A stretch of DNA of 64,000 bases from Nymphaea colorata. Its lineage: Eukaryota > Streptophyta > Magnoliopsida > Nymphaeales > Nymphaeaceae. Numbering within the stretch: position 1 is the first letter of the stretch; each line of letters opens with the position of its first letter. The position numbers and the translations under genes are program-made. Positions 1 through 11,109 of this stretch are shown piece after piece. The notes under the pieces are model-generated. The model was given only the letters and a program-made list of their open reading frames with translations. It ran no database searches and was not told the DNA's origin. The DNA lies in the NCBI RefSeq assembly GCF_008831285.2, contig NC_045138.2, positions 29,483,934-29,547,933 of the forward strand, given 5' to 3'.

Positions 1-223
1 CCTGTGTGGTGGCATACAATAACCGTCGGAGTCGGTTCTGATAAGGACTAAAATTAAGGATTCATACTGGTTCTTGGGTTTAATATATGTGGATGAATGG
101 CCTAATTTGGACTAGATCTACCACAATTTTTTTTTATCAAATTTCACTTAAGCAGTTCTCAAATTGTACATATGAGACTCTATGTTGAATGCTTAGTAAA
201 AGGTCATGTACATGTTTATACAG
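1..223. other. flank of the first PGG pseudogene, intron-like
   Basis: AT-rich sequence ending in a plausible splice acceptor (TTTATACAG at about 215-223) just before PGG-type coding sequence. Bases 95-170 resemble the sequence upstream of the PGG exons near 4.7 and 17.2 kb, so this is probably the tail of an intron whose first exon lies outside the window. Confidence 0.4.
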
Positions 224-800
224 GTAAAGGAAGCTGTTCGTTCGATTGAACATCTGCGGCAGGCTGGAAGCGCTGTGGATACGGAGGCCCAAAATCCTCC
301 AGCTGTGCCATCTAGTGAAGGAGTAACCGATCGTTCCGCAGGGAACCATTCGAAGAAGCCTTTTTGGAGAAGAGCAAAACATTGTTGTTGGGGAACAAAA
401 TGAAATTAGGATGAGTGAGACGAGAGGCGCCATGATGGTCGTTAGTGTACCGATAGCTACTCCGCCCTTTAATATTTACTCGTATGTGGACGAAGATGCA
501 TATTACTAGAGCGCAGGCACTGCAGTTGTGTTTGTGATAGCTTACGCAGTGGGATTGTTTGCATCGTTGATCATCATAACCATTAGAAGGCAATTCATGA
601 TTTGGGTGTTGATGGTCATTATGTGGGTCTCCGTCTCCTACGTTGCGATTAGTTTCTCATTCGGATTGCATATCATAATGAGAGAGACAAACTTAAAATA
701 TGTAAGTGTGTCTTTGTTTTCCTGCATGGGGTTGTTTGCTTTGTTGCTCATATTGCACAAAGTGATTTGCTTGAGAATAACATGTGTGTATGCTGTCTAA
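224..800 (+). pseudogene. PGG-domain membrane protein, decayed second exon
   Basis: Broken copy of the PGG family in this cluster. The N-terminal variable part reads from 224 to a stop at 401-403. A short stretch reading ETRGAMMVVSV then matches the start of the PGG domain (KRGAMMIVSVLIATLTYQ in the relatives), but the motif LNPPGGFWQD is gone and a stop lies near 508. From 528 the frame gives AYAVGLFASL and IMWVSVSYVA, matching membrane segments 2-4 of the paralogues, and runs to a stop at 798-800. Premature stops and the lost NPPGG core argue against function. The gene near 4.7 kb is an intact comparator. Confidence 0.75.
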
Positions 801-1499
801 ATATGAGTGTAGCTAGGTTGTTCAACTGAGCGCTTAGCAAGATATATGTACTGCTCGTTCTTGTGCTCAAAATACAATATTATTGATGTGTTACCTATAA
901 ATCGGAAATGTTTGTACATAAAGAGTACACATGCCTAAAATAGAGAATATGTTAGATGCTTGCTCAAGGCGGACCATGGAGTACTTTCGAGACATTAAAT
1001 GGTTGGCACCTTCACAAGCCTCTGAGAAGCCACCACATAGGCATCTGAATAGCAATTTTGTCTTTTTCCTAAAAAGATGACAGTTTTTTTTTTAAAAGGG
1101 TATTTTCTCGCTTTACCTATAGGAGGTTGCTAATTTTTGTTATCAAAGGCATTCTCATCATTTTAGCAAGAGGTTATTTTGTCATTAGTTCAGTTACCAT
1201 GCTATAAATGATTAGGATTGATCATGTAATTCCTTCGAGGCTTTTGGTAATAGGAATGCAGCATTACTTGAACCACGTGCAGTATGGTATAAATACTGAA
1301 GTTCGTTTTGTAAAAGCGGACAAACAGAACAGAACAGAACATAAGGCACATTCGACCTTCTGCACCTTCTCCATCTCTCTCTGTTTTCTGCTTAGTTTTC
1401 TTCGTTCTCTGCTAATTCTTGTGCTCCGTTCGACATATTTGGCTCTTTAATTCATAGTATCATGCTTCAAATTAGGCTAGGAAGAAAGAAGTGAGATAT

Positions 1500-1501
<2 letters not shown>
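801..1501. other. 3' flank and unassigned sequence
   Basis: No coding sequence recognised. The first 200 bases resemble the 3' flanks of the PGG genes at 5.4 and 18.2 kb. The rest is AT-rich with a pyrimidine-rich stretch near 1,360-1,400. Confidence 0.4.

Positions 1502-1547
<46 letters not shown>
1502..1547. repeat. (TA)n microsatellite
   Basis: Uninterrupted alternating T/A of about 45 bases. The copy of the flanking repeat at 7.6 kb lacks this expansion. Confidence 0.95.
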
Positions 1548-1549
<2 letters not shown>

Positions 1550-1880
1550 AAAACAGAATTGTTGTTCTTAAGAACTTGTGCATGCAGAAAGGTTATGGAC
1601 TCTAAGCCTATAAAAGGCACAGGTCTGCAACAAAACTATCCTAATTACGGCCATCCTCTGATCCTCAGGTTCGGGGGCACTTATTGGAAAATAACTATAC
1701 ATACCAACCCACCACAAGTACTACTCTTTGGGGAACAACTATATATGAACTATATTTCAGATTTATAGTAGTAGAAAAAAACCATGGAAACCAAAAGTGT
1801 GAATTAGAGTCCGTAACTACATATGTGATTGTGCATTCAACAATGACATATAATAAGCGGTCACAATAAATATATTTCAA
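1545..1880. repeat. dispersed repeat, copy 1 (partner 7,605-7,930)
   Basis: Shares a long stretch with 7,605-7,930, including GGTTATGG, CTCTAAGCCTATAAAAG and CTATATTTCAGATTTATA. The shared CCTATAAAAG looks like a TATA box, so this may be a duplicated promoter or transposon fragment. No protein is supported. Confidence 0.7.
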
Positions 1881-2540
1881 AAGGAGTATTCGATAATTGT
1901 TTGTAGGTTGATTGTTTTTGTGAATGTCGAAAATCTCATGGAAGAACTACAACATTTGGAATTGCTCATTGTGCATTTTATGAGAGAAAAAAATAAAATT
2001 AAATTAATTTTACCACCTAAAGTGCATCATTCTGCCTAAATAACCAAAATTTAATGGTTCAATGTTTATCTTTAGACACCTATCTGTAGTTTAATGCCTC
2101 AAGCTTTTCGGAAGAAGAGAGAGATGAAATCCTAAGCTGGAAGGATCCAAGGGGATATGAATCTGGATCTTGGTGGAAGAGGGGTTTGGTTGAGGGGATC
2201 CGCATAGGATATGGATTTGAGGTCAACTCTTCAACTTCCTCAATATTGATCTGGTCAATTGAAAGCCTTTTGTGATGCTTGTTTCACTGACCTGGTCAAG
2301 ATCCATATTTAATTAATTAGTTCTGAGCAGTCAGCAATGCATTTAATGAAGTGTACATCATGTGATCAATTGGCATACTTATGCATATATTTTTCTAATG
2401 ACGGGGGCGCGCCAGCGACTGGGGACATCGATTATAAAAATTAAGTGCGTCATGTGTTTTCATTTTGAATATTCTTACCACCTTTATTTAATCATCCAAA
2501 ATCAACTCTATCATATTGGGCCGTGTATATATATATATAG
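1840..2540. repeat. duplicated PGG upstream block, uninterrupted copy
   Basis: Matches 21,536-21,706 and then 31,714-32,340 in order, and partly 54,170-54,540. In the 21.5/31.7 kb copy the same block is split by an unclassified insertion and the large LTR retrotransposon, so this copy acts as a paralogous empty site. It lies upstream of the exon 1 sequences at 32.6 and 54.7 kb, so it is probably the distal promoter region of that gene subtype. Confidence 0.75.
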
Positions 2541-2760
2541 TTAACAGGAGTTTGAGCTCGATCAACCCCTCCCCACATCCTCCTCATTCACTTTAACATT
2601 CATTGGACTTTTTTAATGCTCGCTTTTAATATTTCAAAGGACAAGGGCATTAGTTTTGTGCTGTTCATTTTTAAGGAAAAGATGGGCTCATGATAGCTGG
2701 CCTTCATTGTAATGGGATGATGAGACACATGGTTCCACTCCAACAATTCTGTTGATCAAA
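2540..2760. repeat. duplicated promoter module
   Basis: Carries the recurring string CATTCATTGGACTTTT followed by an 'aatatttc(c)aaaggaca' segment and a 'gatgggatg...gacacatggttccactc' segment. Copies recur at 3.5, 9.7, 11.1, 40.1, 41.8 and 44.5 kb. At 44.5 kb it lies about 420 bp upstream of an intact PGG first exon. Confidence 0.65.
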
Positions 2761-3480
2761 GCAAATTTGGCTTGCAGTCACGACTTGTATATGCCATTAA
2801 TTTATCCGGAATTTTCTTGCGTCAATATAGTCATCACTAAAAGATATTCTTAATAAAGAGAAAGAAACAATTTTTCTGTAGGGACAAAAAAAAATGGCCA
2901 ATATGGTCATCACTAAAGATATTCTTAGTTATGAGAAAAAGACATTTTTTTGTAAGGAAAAAAATTGAAAAAAATAAAGTTTTAAGATTCAATAAATCTC
3001 AAATGAAATGATTGTGTCATTTCCTATATGTAGATTGTTATAACCAGTGTATTTCTCTGAGTTGGCATTTTTGTTTTTTTTTTTGTCATGTTCATATTGT
3101 TATTTCATACTCATGTCACCATTTCATCTCCATTATTTTATATCTCTGTCATTATATCATATTTATTATTTTATATATTTATTATTATCTCATGTCATGT
3201 CATTATCTCATATCTTTCTTATTATCTTATGCTACTTTTTGTCATTATGAAAATGAGATAATGACAAAAATATTAGTATATATTCGTTGTGTATGTGCAA
3301 TGTTAAAACATTGAAGTAAACGTAATAAGATGTGCGCTGGTTGTGTACAGTGGCGTAGCGTACATAAGTTGATCTACCTTTGAATTATAAATACTCTTCA
3401 ATGCCAATATCTCAAAAGAGAAACACATGGTTTTGTTTAAGTTGGGAGAGATTAGAGATAAGACCCAAGAAATGGAAGGA
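2760..3480. other. AT-rich spacer without genes
   Basis: A low-complexity tract rich in TCAT/TTAT occupies about 3,060-3,240. Open frames there arise from this composition. I see no gene. Confidence 0.5.
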
Positions 3481-3740
3481 GGAGTCTGAGCTCGATCGTT
3501 TCCCATCCCCACCCCCGAATCCTCATCATTCAGCTTAACATTCATTGGACTTTTCTAATCACCTCGTTTAATATTCCAAAGGACGATCGCATTACTTTTG
3601 TGTTGCTCATCTTAAAGGAAAAGATGGAAATATGATAGCTGGATTTGATTGGGATGGGACACATGGTTCCACTCTCATGATCAAAGTTCAACTTAGGCGT
3701 GTGGTCCCCTTCTTTGACTGAGTCTAAAGAGGTCGGAAGA
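3481..3740. repeat. duplicated promoter module
   Basis: Second copy of the module at 2,540-2,760, with the same CATTCATTGGACTTTTCTAA core and 'ggaaaagatgg' segment. It is about 0.7 kb upstream of a first-exon remnant at 4.2 kb. Confidence 0.65.
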
Positions 3741-4089
3741 CTCTCCCTTGTTCTTGTTTATGGAGTTGAGTTATGTGGGTATCAACCAGTGCCTTGCTCT
3801 ATGTTCCTTGAATTGTCTCCTTTTGTTCATAAATGCTTTACTTTCAACCGTAACGCTAACGACGGGTGACATGTGCAGCGAATTTTCTTTTGCGTAGTCA
3901 TCACTAAAGATGTTCTTGGTTAAGAGGTCTTCCTTCCAGTCGTAACGTTGACGTCGGTTGACTGAAATTTTTTCAGCGTCATACGAAATATGTTCTTGGT
4001 TAAGAGAAAAACGTGTCGTCCTGTTTCTTGTTTCTTGAGTCATGATGTTATTGGTTAGGAGAAAAACGTGTAGCCTTGTTCAACGCGTG

Positions 4090-4246
4090 GTTGTGTTCAG
4101 TGGTGGAAATCTTGCGTTTCCTGTTTTATAAGAGCTGGAACGGGTTATGTGCACCGAGAGAGAAAGAGCTGAGCCGGTCAGACTGGCTTGCTTGGAACTG
4201 CCGACGGCAGCCACACTATCTGGGAGCAGTTGACACAAATTCGGAG
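4090..4246 (+). pseudogene. PGG gene proximal promoter and exon 1 remnant
   Basis: The segment GTGGAAATCTTGCGTTTCCT followed by TTATAAGAGCTGG is shared with about 13,997-14,040 and looks like a proximal promoter with a TATA-like element. It runs into a GA-rich leader and a first-exon remnant ending ..AATTCGGAG at 4,246, directly followed by the donor GTAACT. Compared with exon 1 at 14.7 and 19.9 kb, the segment with the ATG is deleted here and the frame is disturbed. It may once have been exon 1 of the gene whose PGG exon lies at 4.7 kb. Confidence 0.6.
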
Positions 4247-4705
4247 GTAACTCTCTCCTCTTTAGTTGGCAGCTGGTTTGGTTGAAGAATAGTTGATTAC
4301 GGTTGAATGGTAACGTCAAAGAGTATTCCATACTCAACTGCTTTGATCTATATCCACATTGCTGGGGCAACTCTAAGTCAAGACTGTAAGCGGGTACTGT
4401 TTCCAAGTTTTTTAGTCGGTTTTGAAAATGTGGTCTCTTTGTTTAGGACCTTAGGTGGCACATATAAAACCTCGTTTTTCATAAATAACCAAAAGAGAGG
4501 TAAAGTTTATCACTCCCTTTTATAAAACCAGGATTTCTCAAACTCAAAATTTCCTCAAATGTCCTATTTTGGTGGCACTCAACCTCCCTGACAGTCTGGT
4601 ATCAAATCCAGGTTTTGGGTTTTGCCTCCAACCGTCCATTTTATCGATTATGATAAAGGATGAAAATTATGGATCGATAAGGATTCTTTCGTTTAGTGTA
4701 TATAT

Positions 4706-5434
4706 ATGTATGACATAAATGGCCTAACTTGGGTTGAATCCACTGGCGCAGCCAAGTGTAGGCAGTCGGACCTAAACCTGCTGGAAGCCGGCCGTAGTTC
4801 CTCCAGTGGTGTTGCACCTGTTGACAGTCGAAGAAGGTCAATGGATGTGGAGGCCCAACATCCTGCTGTGCCAGTGCCACCACGTGAAGGACTAGAAGCT
4901 CAAATGAGGCTGAGCGAGAAGAGAGGAGCGATGATGATTGTGAGCGTGCTGATAGCAACGCTGACTTACCAGGCCACCCTCAACCCTCCTGGTGGCTTCT
5001 GGCAGGATGACAAGCTGCGGAACGCATCCAATACCACCTTATCAGTACAACCCTTTGCAGATGACCACTTCGCAGGCATAGCAATCAATGCTCGATACGA
5101 AGGCTCCTACAACAACTTTGTGAAATGTAATGCGGTGGGATTATTTGCATCGCTGGCCACCATCTTGCTGTTGACAAGCGCCACAACCATTGAGCGGCCG
5201 ATCATGATCTGGGGGTTGATGCTTGTAATGTGGGTCTCCGTCTTCTCCGTTGCATTTAGCTTCGTCTTCGGAGTACGCTTGATCGCGGCTGGAACGATGA
5301 CAAAAACTCTAGCAGTGCTTTTGTTATCCTTTATCTCGCTCCTTGGCATACTGCTTGTAGTGCACACATCGATAGGCGTGAGGGAGCTTCGAAGCTGGCT
5401 AAAGAATAAAATGTCATGCCGTGGAGCTGCTTAA
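4706..5434 (+). CDS. PGG-domain, four-pass membrane protein (no ankyrin repeats)
   Basis: The PGG domain is the C-terminal membrane module of plant ACD6/ITN1-type ankyrin proteins, whose known members act in stress and defence signalling at membranes. This 242-residue frame has the diagnostic SEKRGAMMIVSVLIATLTYQ then LNPPGGFWQDD at about residues 71-103. Hydrophobic segments lie at about 75-92, 140-158, 164-189 and 197-220, and a basic tail follows. No ankyrin repeat is encoded within 600 bp upstream. The start is uncertain. Alignment with the 17.5-kb copy suggests the conserved exon begins near 4,766 (SDLNLLEAG), after an acceptor-like TAGGCAG. The first codons from 4,706 match that copy's intron. 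With its upstream exon 1 damaged, this gene may initiate at 4,706 or be inactive. The PGG exon itself has no internal stop. Confidence 0.72.
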   Translation: MYDINGLTWVESTGAAKCRQSDLNLLEAGRSSSSGVAPVDSRRRSMDVEAQHPAVPVPPREGLEAQMRLSEKRGAMMIVSVLIATLTYQATLNPPGGFWQDDKLRNASNTTLSVQPFADDHFAGIAINARYEGSYNNFVKCNAVGLFASLATILLLTSATTIERPIMIWGLMLVMWVSVFSVAFSFVFGVRLIAAGTMTKTLAVLLLSFISLLGILLVVHTSIGVRELRSWLKNKMSCRGAA

Positions 5435-6340
5435 TTGATTTGTGTGCTGTCTCAGTTGTTCGGACTAAGGTGCGGATGTGGTCATATTTGATATTATTCA
5501 GATATGTGACTCATAATATAGAGATGCATATATGTCTAAATAAGTATACGAGTTGTTCCAACAAGCGTTTAGGATAGGCGCTACCTAATAAATGAGCTAA
5601 AACAAATCATCGCTTTTTCCAAGGTTTACATATTAATATATTTATATAAATAAAAAAAGGCAAACATTTTTGAATCCGAAATCTGATTTCATAATCAGAT
5701 TCTAATCTTTGAATTCACATCTGAACCTGAATCCCCATTTCAAACTGAATCTGGCTGACTTTCAAAATATATAAACATTGAATATATGATATTTATTTAA
5801 AACTAAATCTGATCTAAAACTGAAAGCGAATTTCACCACATATTTATGTATATCTTATCTGAATCCAAATCGGATCCGATATCATGTCTGAAATGCAAGT
5901 TCGATTTGATTTGTTAATTGGATTTTTTTTTGAAACAATTCATCGTCTATTAGATCTAAAACAGATATTTAACATCCCTACCAAAAAACGTAAAACTAGA
6001 CGTGCTATTTGCTCGTTTAACAAGTAGCTCTTGTGATTTGTTTATTTGGTACTATATACGTGGTCATATTTCATAAACTCTTCTTGTCCTTTAAGACATA
6101 ACTTTAGTCATGATGTGGAGTTAGAGATCTCTTCCTCTCTCAGTTCTTCATTCAAAACACTGTTGCATTATGTATATATATAGTCACCCAGCTCATTCAT
6201 TCATGAAAGTCATCCGATCCATCACAATAGATATTAAAACAAAAAGAAAAAAGTGAATAAATACTCTATAATGAAAATATCCGTATCTTTTTTTTCATAC
6301 GATATGGACCGGACAACCCTCATCAGTAGTTGGGCCCAGA
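5435..6340. other. 3' flank and AT-rich spacer
   Basis: The first 150 bases resemble the 3' flank at 18.2 kb. From 5,665 to 5,935 a degenerate 'gaatc(t/c)gaa(t/a)' motif recurs in both orientations, as in plant transposon debris. No gene is supported. Confidence 0.4.
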
Positions 6341-6341
6341 A

Positions 6342-6366
6342 TTATTATTATTATTATTAGTATTAT

Positions 6367-6399
<33 letters not shown>

Positions 6400-6403
6400 T
6401 ATA
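6342..6403. repeat. (ATT)n and (AT)n microsatellite
   Basis: Several ATT triplets pass into alternating A/T, then a GT-rich edge. Confidence 0.9.
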
Positions 6404-7009
6404 TATGTCTCTCTGTGTGTGTATTCCCACTTCAAGCTAAAAAAAAATGATCTGTATAGCTCATCACAAATCCATGTTTCTGCCTTTTCTGTTTAGTTAT
6501 ACGATCGCTTTCTAAGCGTTCATTAGTTGCATTCAATAAATTTCTGAACTAGATGTTCCAATTCTTAAGGGAACTCAAAAAAATTGAACTAATAACACCG
6601 AGTTCCTATTCTTCAGTTTCCTTTAATCACAAACCAAACCTACACATGAACGAGTCTTACTATCATAATGCATACCGTTACTCAGACATTCTCGTACTGA
6701 GCAGGGGGCTTCAAAATTCCCAGATGTATAACCATCAGGAAGATAGGGGGTGATTCTCATGTCTTTCATTTGGGATAGTGGTTCTGATAGTAAGCTTCAT
6801 TCTCCCATTGGAGTAATATTTTCATGCCTTACCAAGAGGGTGGTATCAATGTTAATGACTTCACATACTAGAACAGGGTATGCGCTTAGGAATGCAAAGT
6901 ACAGCGATGGTTTAGCTGGAAAAGGCTCTATATTTTCATTATTCGAGTGGTGGCCTTATGTGTACAATCCGGTTACAAATCTACGTTATAGATGATAAAT
7001 TTAGAGAAA
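6404..7009. other. unassigned, possibly transposon debris
   Basis: Bases 6,606-6,700 are shared with about 36,408-36,478. The open frames at 6,553-6,995 resemble nothing I know. The adjacent Copia remnant makes transposon origin plausible. Confidence 0.35.
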
Positions 7010-7560
7010 TACTTATATACATATTTTTACACTTTTGTACATACTAACAGGCCATCTCTCAAACTACCCTGTCCAATAGTCATCCTGGAATTCAAGTCCT
7101 GCAATGAGCAACCATTGGAATAAAAAATAACTTGACAATTAGTAATTGATTCAATATCGAACTGAAATTTTCAAATGTAATAAACATTTTTTACTAATAC
7201 CATGTTTGATGGGGCATGGTGACTTTAAGAGCTTCATCTTTAGACAAAAAATTGAGAGACAATGACATGTGGTCTAAGACACCACTGTCAATCATCCAAG
7301 CACCCTGTTTGTGAACATATCATACCCGCACAATTTGACTGAGCGTTGGGCAGTAGTGTGTGCATTGTATTCATCCATAGTAGGGACAGGGGCTCCATCC
7401 TTACTTGGAATAGGTGAAACGTCAGACTATTAAAGCATTGAAATGCATTTTGTCTTCATATGTGGCATTTGCATTATCAGCTTTTTGTTTTCCTGCTTTG
7501 AAATTTGGAGGGTATCCATTTTGCTTGAAGTATCCAGCTATTTGGCAGGAACAAAAAAAG
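7010..7560 (-). pseudogene. Ty1/Copia gag-protease-integrase remnant
   Basis: Read on the minus strand from 7,560 downward, three Copia landmarks appear in the correct order. First is a degenerate zinc-knuckle region (CSCQIAGYFKQNGYPPNFK). Next is the protease active-site region (WMIDSGVLDHMS, with the catalytic D-S-G). Last is the post-protease segment LQDLNSRMTIGQGSLRDGL near 7,110-7,040, typical of the stretch leading to integrase. Stops and frame changes separate them and no LTRs are recognisable. It is a dead fragment of a polyprotein that normally exceeds 1,300 residues. Confidence 0.75.
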
Positions 7561-7604
7561 TGAGATATGTTTATATATAAGTTACTGTCTCTTTCATATA
7601 TATT

Positions 7605-7930
7605 TTCGAAAACAGAATTCTTGTTTTCAAGAACTTGTGAGTGCCGAAAGGTTATGGGCTCTAAGCCTATAAAAGACACAGTCTGCAATAAAACGATCCT
7701 AATTACGGCCATCCTCAGGTCCAGAGAAACTTATTGGAAAATAACAATACATATAAGAGCCATATTTTAGATTCTCTATACCAACCCAACGCAGGTAGTA
7801 CTATTTGGGGAATAACTTTGTATGAACTATATTTCAGATTTATAATAGCGAAAAAAAAAACCATGAAAATCAAAAGTATGAATCAGAGTCTATATGTGAT
7901 TGTCCATTCGACAATCACATGTAACCAAAG
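7605..7930. repeat. dispersed repeat, copy 2 (partner 1,545-1,880)
   Basis: Near-parallel copy of 1,545-1,880, including CTCTAAGCCTATAAAAG. It lacks the (TA)n expansion and has an extra segment near 7,755-7,785. Confidence 0.7.
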
Positions 7931-8254
7931 AGGGATCCCCTTTCAAAACTCAGATTTGGCCAACCAGAAAGCATTGATGCACATACATGATCATGAATGT
8001 GGGCTGTAGAAGCAGATAAAAACAGACAAGACTAAACAGTCTCAACCTGACTGTCTTTGAGTGATAGTCATATAAACGTGAAAGCGGACAGACTTTAGTT
8101 TTTTCTATTCGTGAATGTGTTAAATATGATAAGAAAGCTCTTCTCTGGACTTGGTTATTTCTGTACAAGATCTGATCTTCATTGAACTTATCCTCATCAT
8201 CAAGAGATTGAGTACACAACCCTTGAACTCTTTCAGCATGTATCTCATTTTTTA

Positions 8255-8566
8255 TGTTCAAGAATCCACTACATGCCAACTTCTTTGAGATTGAACTCGA
8301 TTTTGAGAAACCCAATTTTTGGCCCAGAGAGAGCTTCTTGTGAGTATGCAGTTCGATTCACTGATTTTATGAAGGGAACCTCTATTTTTCTGTTTGACGG
8401 CCATTTCTTTGACGGAAGCATGAAACACCAGATTTTCGGCAAGATATGTATCTCTAAGGAGGATGTTGGGGTGAACATCAAGATAATGTAAAAGCATATT
8501 TAACCACGTCAATTCTGAAACAGCACTTGCTAAAGGTTCTTATTCTGCCTCTACAGAAGATCTGGA
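8255..8566 (-). pseudogene. Ty1/Copia RNase H C-terminal remnant
   Basis: On the minus strand from 8,566 the reading gives SRSSVEAE, a stop, then LASAVSELTWLNMLLHYL and AENLVFHASVKEM. These match the end of Copia RNase H (canonical SRSSxEAEYxA, then NPVFHERTKHIE). The CDN catalytic segment is deleted. In minus-strand order this RNase H piece lies upstream of the gag/protease piece at 7.0-7.56 kb, the reverse of a normal element, so the two are separate or rearranged fragments. Confidence 0.7.
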
Positions 8567-9079
8567 AAGAGGGCGTCGTTTATTTGATGTAGCAGTTGAC
8601 CAAACTCTGTTCAAAAACTCCACGTATATGTGATGTGTTCGTAGAAATACCTCCAATAAGTTCGAAAGCAAGAAAGCTAAATGCTATTGGCCCTTGATCC
8701 GGACTGGCACGACGGTAGGAGTAGGAAGTTTTCATTTGTTACCAAGAAAACGTTTCCTCAAGTGCATAAGACGGAATCATTCTGTCGCAAATTTGGAAAG
8801 CTAGATGATGAGAACGTTGGATTCTGTCAATTGGTTTTTGTAACATGCTAGTATTCATACATGTTGATATGAGCGGGAACCATAATCCTATGTTTGTACT
8901 TGTACATTTTAGTGGTAGTATATGTGAACTGCAACTATCGACAATCGACTTCAGCATGAGATGAGTTAGTTGAAACCATTCAAATTTACATGCACGGTTA
9001 GTTTGCATGGTTAAGTGTTCTGAAATCGGGAATTAAAAGTAACTTTTTTTTATTAGAAATTGGGAAATAATCACTTAAT
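8567..9079. other. unassigned; includes part of a dispersed repeat
   Basis: Around 8,690-8,760 the string 'gatccggactggcacgac...tttcctcaagt' resembles the dispersed repeat at 18.77, 37.55 and 56.63 kb. Nothing else is recognised. Confidence 0.35.
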
Positions 9080-9545
9080 TCATTGACTAAAATCTTGGGC
9101 GCTGACTCTATTGTATAACTTTTAATTCACTTTTAGCAGCATGATAAAAAGTGATAGGTCCTAAAGTAGCAAGTGACAGAACCAGTGGTAGAGACTATCC
9201 CATCTGGTAGATCAGGAAAGTTCATCTAAATAAAGGAACTATTGTAAGTATAAACGTTTACGTTTATTAACACTGTGGGACAATGAGTTAATATATAACT
9301 TTAGCGGGTGAGAACAAGAGGTACGCTTTAAATAGGTTTGACATGGCCAGGGGTTAGTGGGGCAAAGAATACTGCAAAATCTCTATTAAAATAAGGATGC
9401 AACATTCGTCACATATTACGCAAGCAAAAATGTTACCATCATATGAAGATTGAACGAATTACGAATTGAAAACCAATCACTCACAACTTGCAGAGTCAAA
9501 TGTTACTTTATAGACTCATTAACAACAATTCACCAAGGTTTCCAC
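9080..9545. repeat. dispersed repeat family Q, copy 1
   Basis: Parallels 20,860-21,230 and 51,940-52,440: 'CTTGGGC.CTGACTCT', 'AGCATGATAAAAAGTGATAG', 'CAATCTGGTAGAT.AGGAAAG', 'GGTTAGTGGGGC.AAGAAT', 'AAACCAATCACT'. It is non-coding. The family is unknown to me. Confidence 0.65.
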
Positions 9546-9719
9546 GATTAAGTTGGGTGACATGGCTATGCAATTATCGAATCCCACTGAGACACTCTAG
9601 AAGTCATGATAGACTCCAATAAATTGTGTTCCGTATCAAATGACTCAGGCTCTCCTTAGATGAAGGATTGCCAAGATTGAGCTGTAATAAAAATAACAGC
9701 GGGAGTCTGAACAAGGCTG

Positions 9720-9850
9720 CCTTTATTCACTGTTTGATCTCGATTCCCGTCCCCCCACCCCCATCATCTCCATCAACTTTTAAACATTCATCGGACTTTT
9801 CCAATCCTCGCTTTTAATATTTCCAAGGACAAACGCATTAATTTTTAACT
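9720..9850. repeat. duplicated promoter module
   Basis: Another copy of the CATTCATCGGACTTTT module with 'ctcgcttttaatatttcc' following. Confidence 0.6.
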
Positions 9851-10059
9851 TGGGTTGAATCCGCCTTGTGGGTTTTGTGGGAGTCTAGAGAATGACATAC
9901 AAAATAAAGTTAATCACTTGAACAGGTTTGTCTGAGCAAAGTAGTTCACGCTTTTGCTAGGAGAGGCCACGGAATCACAATACTTTTCATTTCTAAGTTG
10001 CACAGGCAGAAATATTTACACGGCCAAAGATTAGTAGTTACAAAAGGAAGTGTAACATT

Positions 10060-10500
10060 TGTCGCAGCACACAAGAAAAAAAGTTGTGGGGATCCGCTGG
10101 TGAAGATTAAATGAACTATGAACCGAAAAACAATCCCTAACAACTTGCAGGATCAAAGCTTATATTATGCTAAGCATAAATCTCATTCGTCAGTATGAGA
10201 ATACATTTCCAGCTGATTTGGATCTTTCTCCGGACTATTATAACAGTTGGAGAGCGACATTTCATGTGTTATGTAGGGGGGAAAACATTTCCCCAGTTAT
10301 ATAAAACGGGATCGCTCTCATTCATTTTGGAAACATTTATACAATTCATACGGCGTGTAGTGAGAACCAAGTGTTGTCTTGGCATCGAATTTAATGTTTG
10401 TAGCAAACATTTGACTGCGTCTGTAGATCCGTTCTTTCGACTATTATCGATCAGGAACGACTATAGACTTGGTCCAAATAAAAATTTTGGTAAATAAAAA
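10060..10500. repeat. dispersed repeat family Q, second half
   Basis: Shared with 18,640-19,060 and 37,420-37,830: 'CTAACAACTTGC.GG.TCAAA', 'GCTTATATTATG', 'GAAAACATTTCCCCAGTT'. A 100-residue frame at 10,195-10,497 has counterparts at 18,720 and 37,494 with the shared peptide GKTFPQLYKTG. The copies diverge and shift frame, so I treat it as repeat sequence, not a gene. Confidence 0.6.
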
Positions 10501-10732
10501 TCGTGGTTGATGAGCTCGCAACGTTATCAAAAAGATAGGTGACTTGGTCCCTGATCACTCGTGCAAGGTCTGGACAAATTCTTCAACTTGACCTTAGAAA
10601 TAAGAAAAGGCAGACAGACTTTTCTCTCGCAAGTTCCAAATATTCAACGTTATTGTCATAGCATTCAAATGCTTGTTTATTATTATATGGTACACAATTT
10701 TGTTTGTTTGGATCGATAGATTTTTAGTTGTT

Positions 10733-11060
10733 CTATACGTTTCCAGGGATATATTGCCCATCGATCCATCCCAATGAGCCGCCTGTCGAATCAGGAGCCA
10801 TCATGCTTCCAAGCAAGTAAAATTCTGCATGACAGGGGTATATTGTATTGCTCTCCTTTCTCTTCAGCACTCCCGGGATCCATCTTACCGGATCTAGGAA
10901 CCAGCCTTTATTGAAGAAGCAAAAGAGTCCATTACCAAAAGTCAAGAGCAAGCCAACCGGCTCCTTCCGACAACGCGCCTCTGATCCTTCCTCTCCTTTC
11001 AAGCCAATACATCTTTACATTGGAAGAGCAAGTCCATTACTACGTTTGTCTCAACTTATC
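10733..11060 (-). other. unrecognised open segment, higher GC
   Basis: This stretch is less AT-rich than its surroundings. It holds an 89-residue minus-strand frame (11,002-10,733) with segments such as FLDPVRWIPGVL and GGSLGWIDGQYIPGN, and an overlapping plus-strand frame. I do not recognise the protein. The composition would suit an insertion from organellar DNA or a gene fragment, but the sequence alone does not prove it. Confidence 0.25.
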
Positions 11061-11109
11061 GCATATCTTAAACATTGGGCGGAGTCTAGGCACAGCTTCA
11101 TTTATTATT

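Noticed and set aside
3012-3314. 100-codon frame rich in Tyr, Ile, His and Cys
   Set aside because: Low-complexity TCAT/TTAT tract; composition alone explains it.
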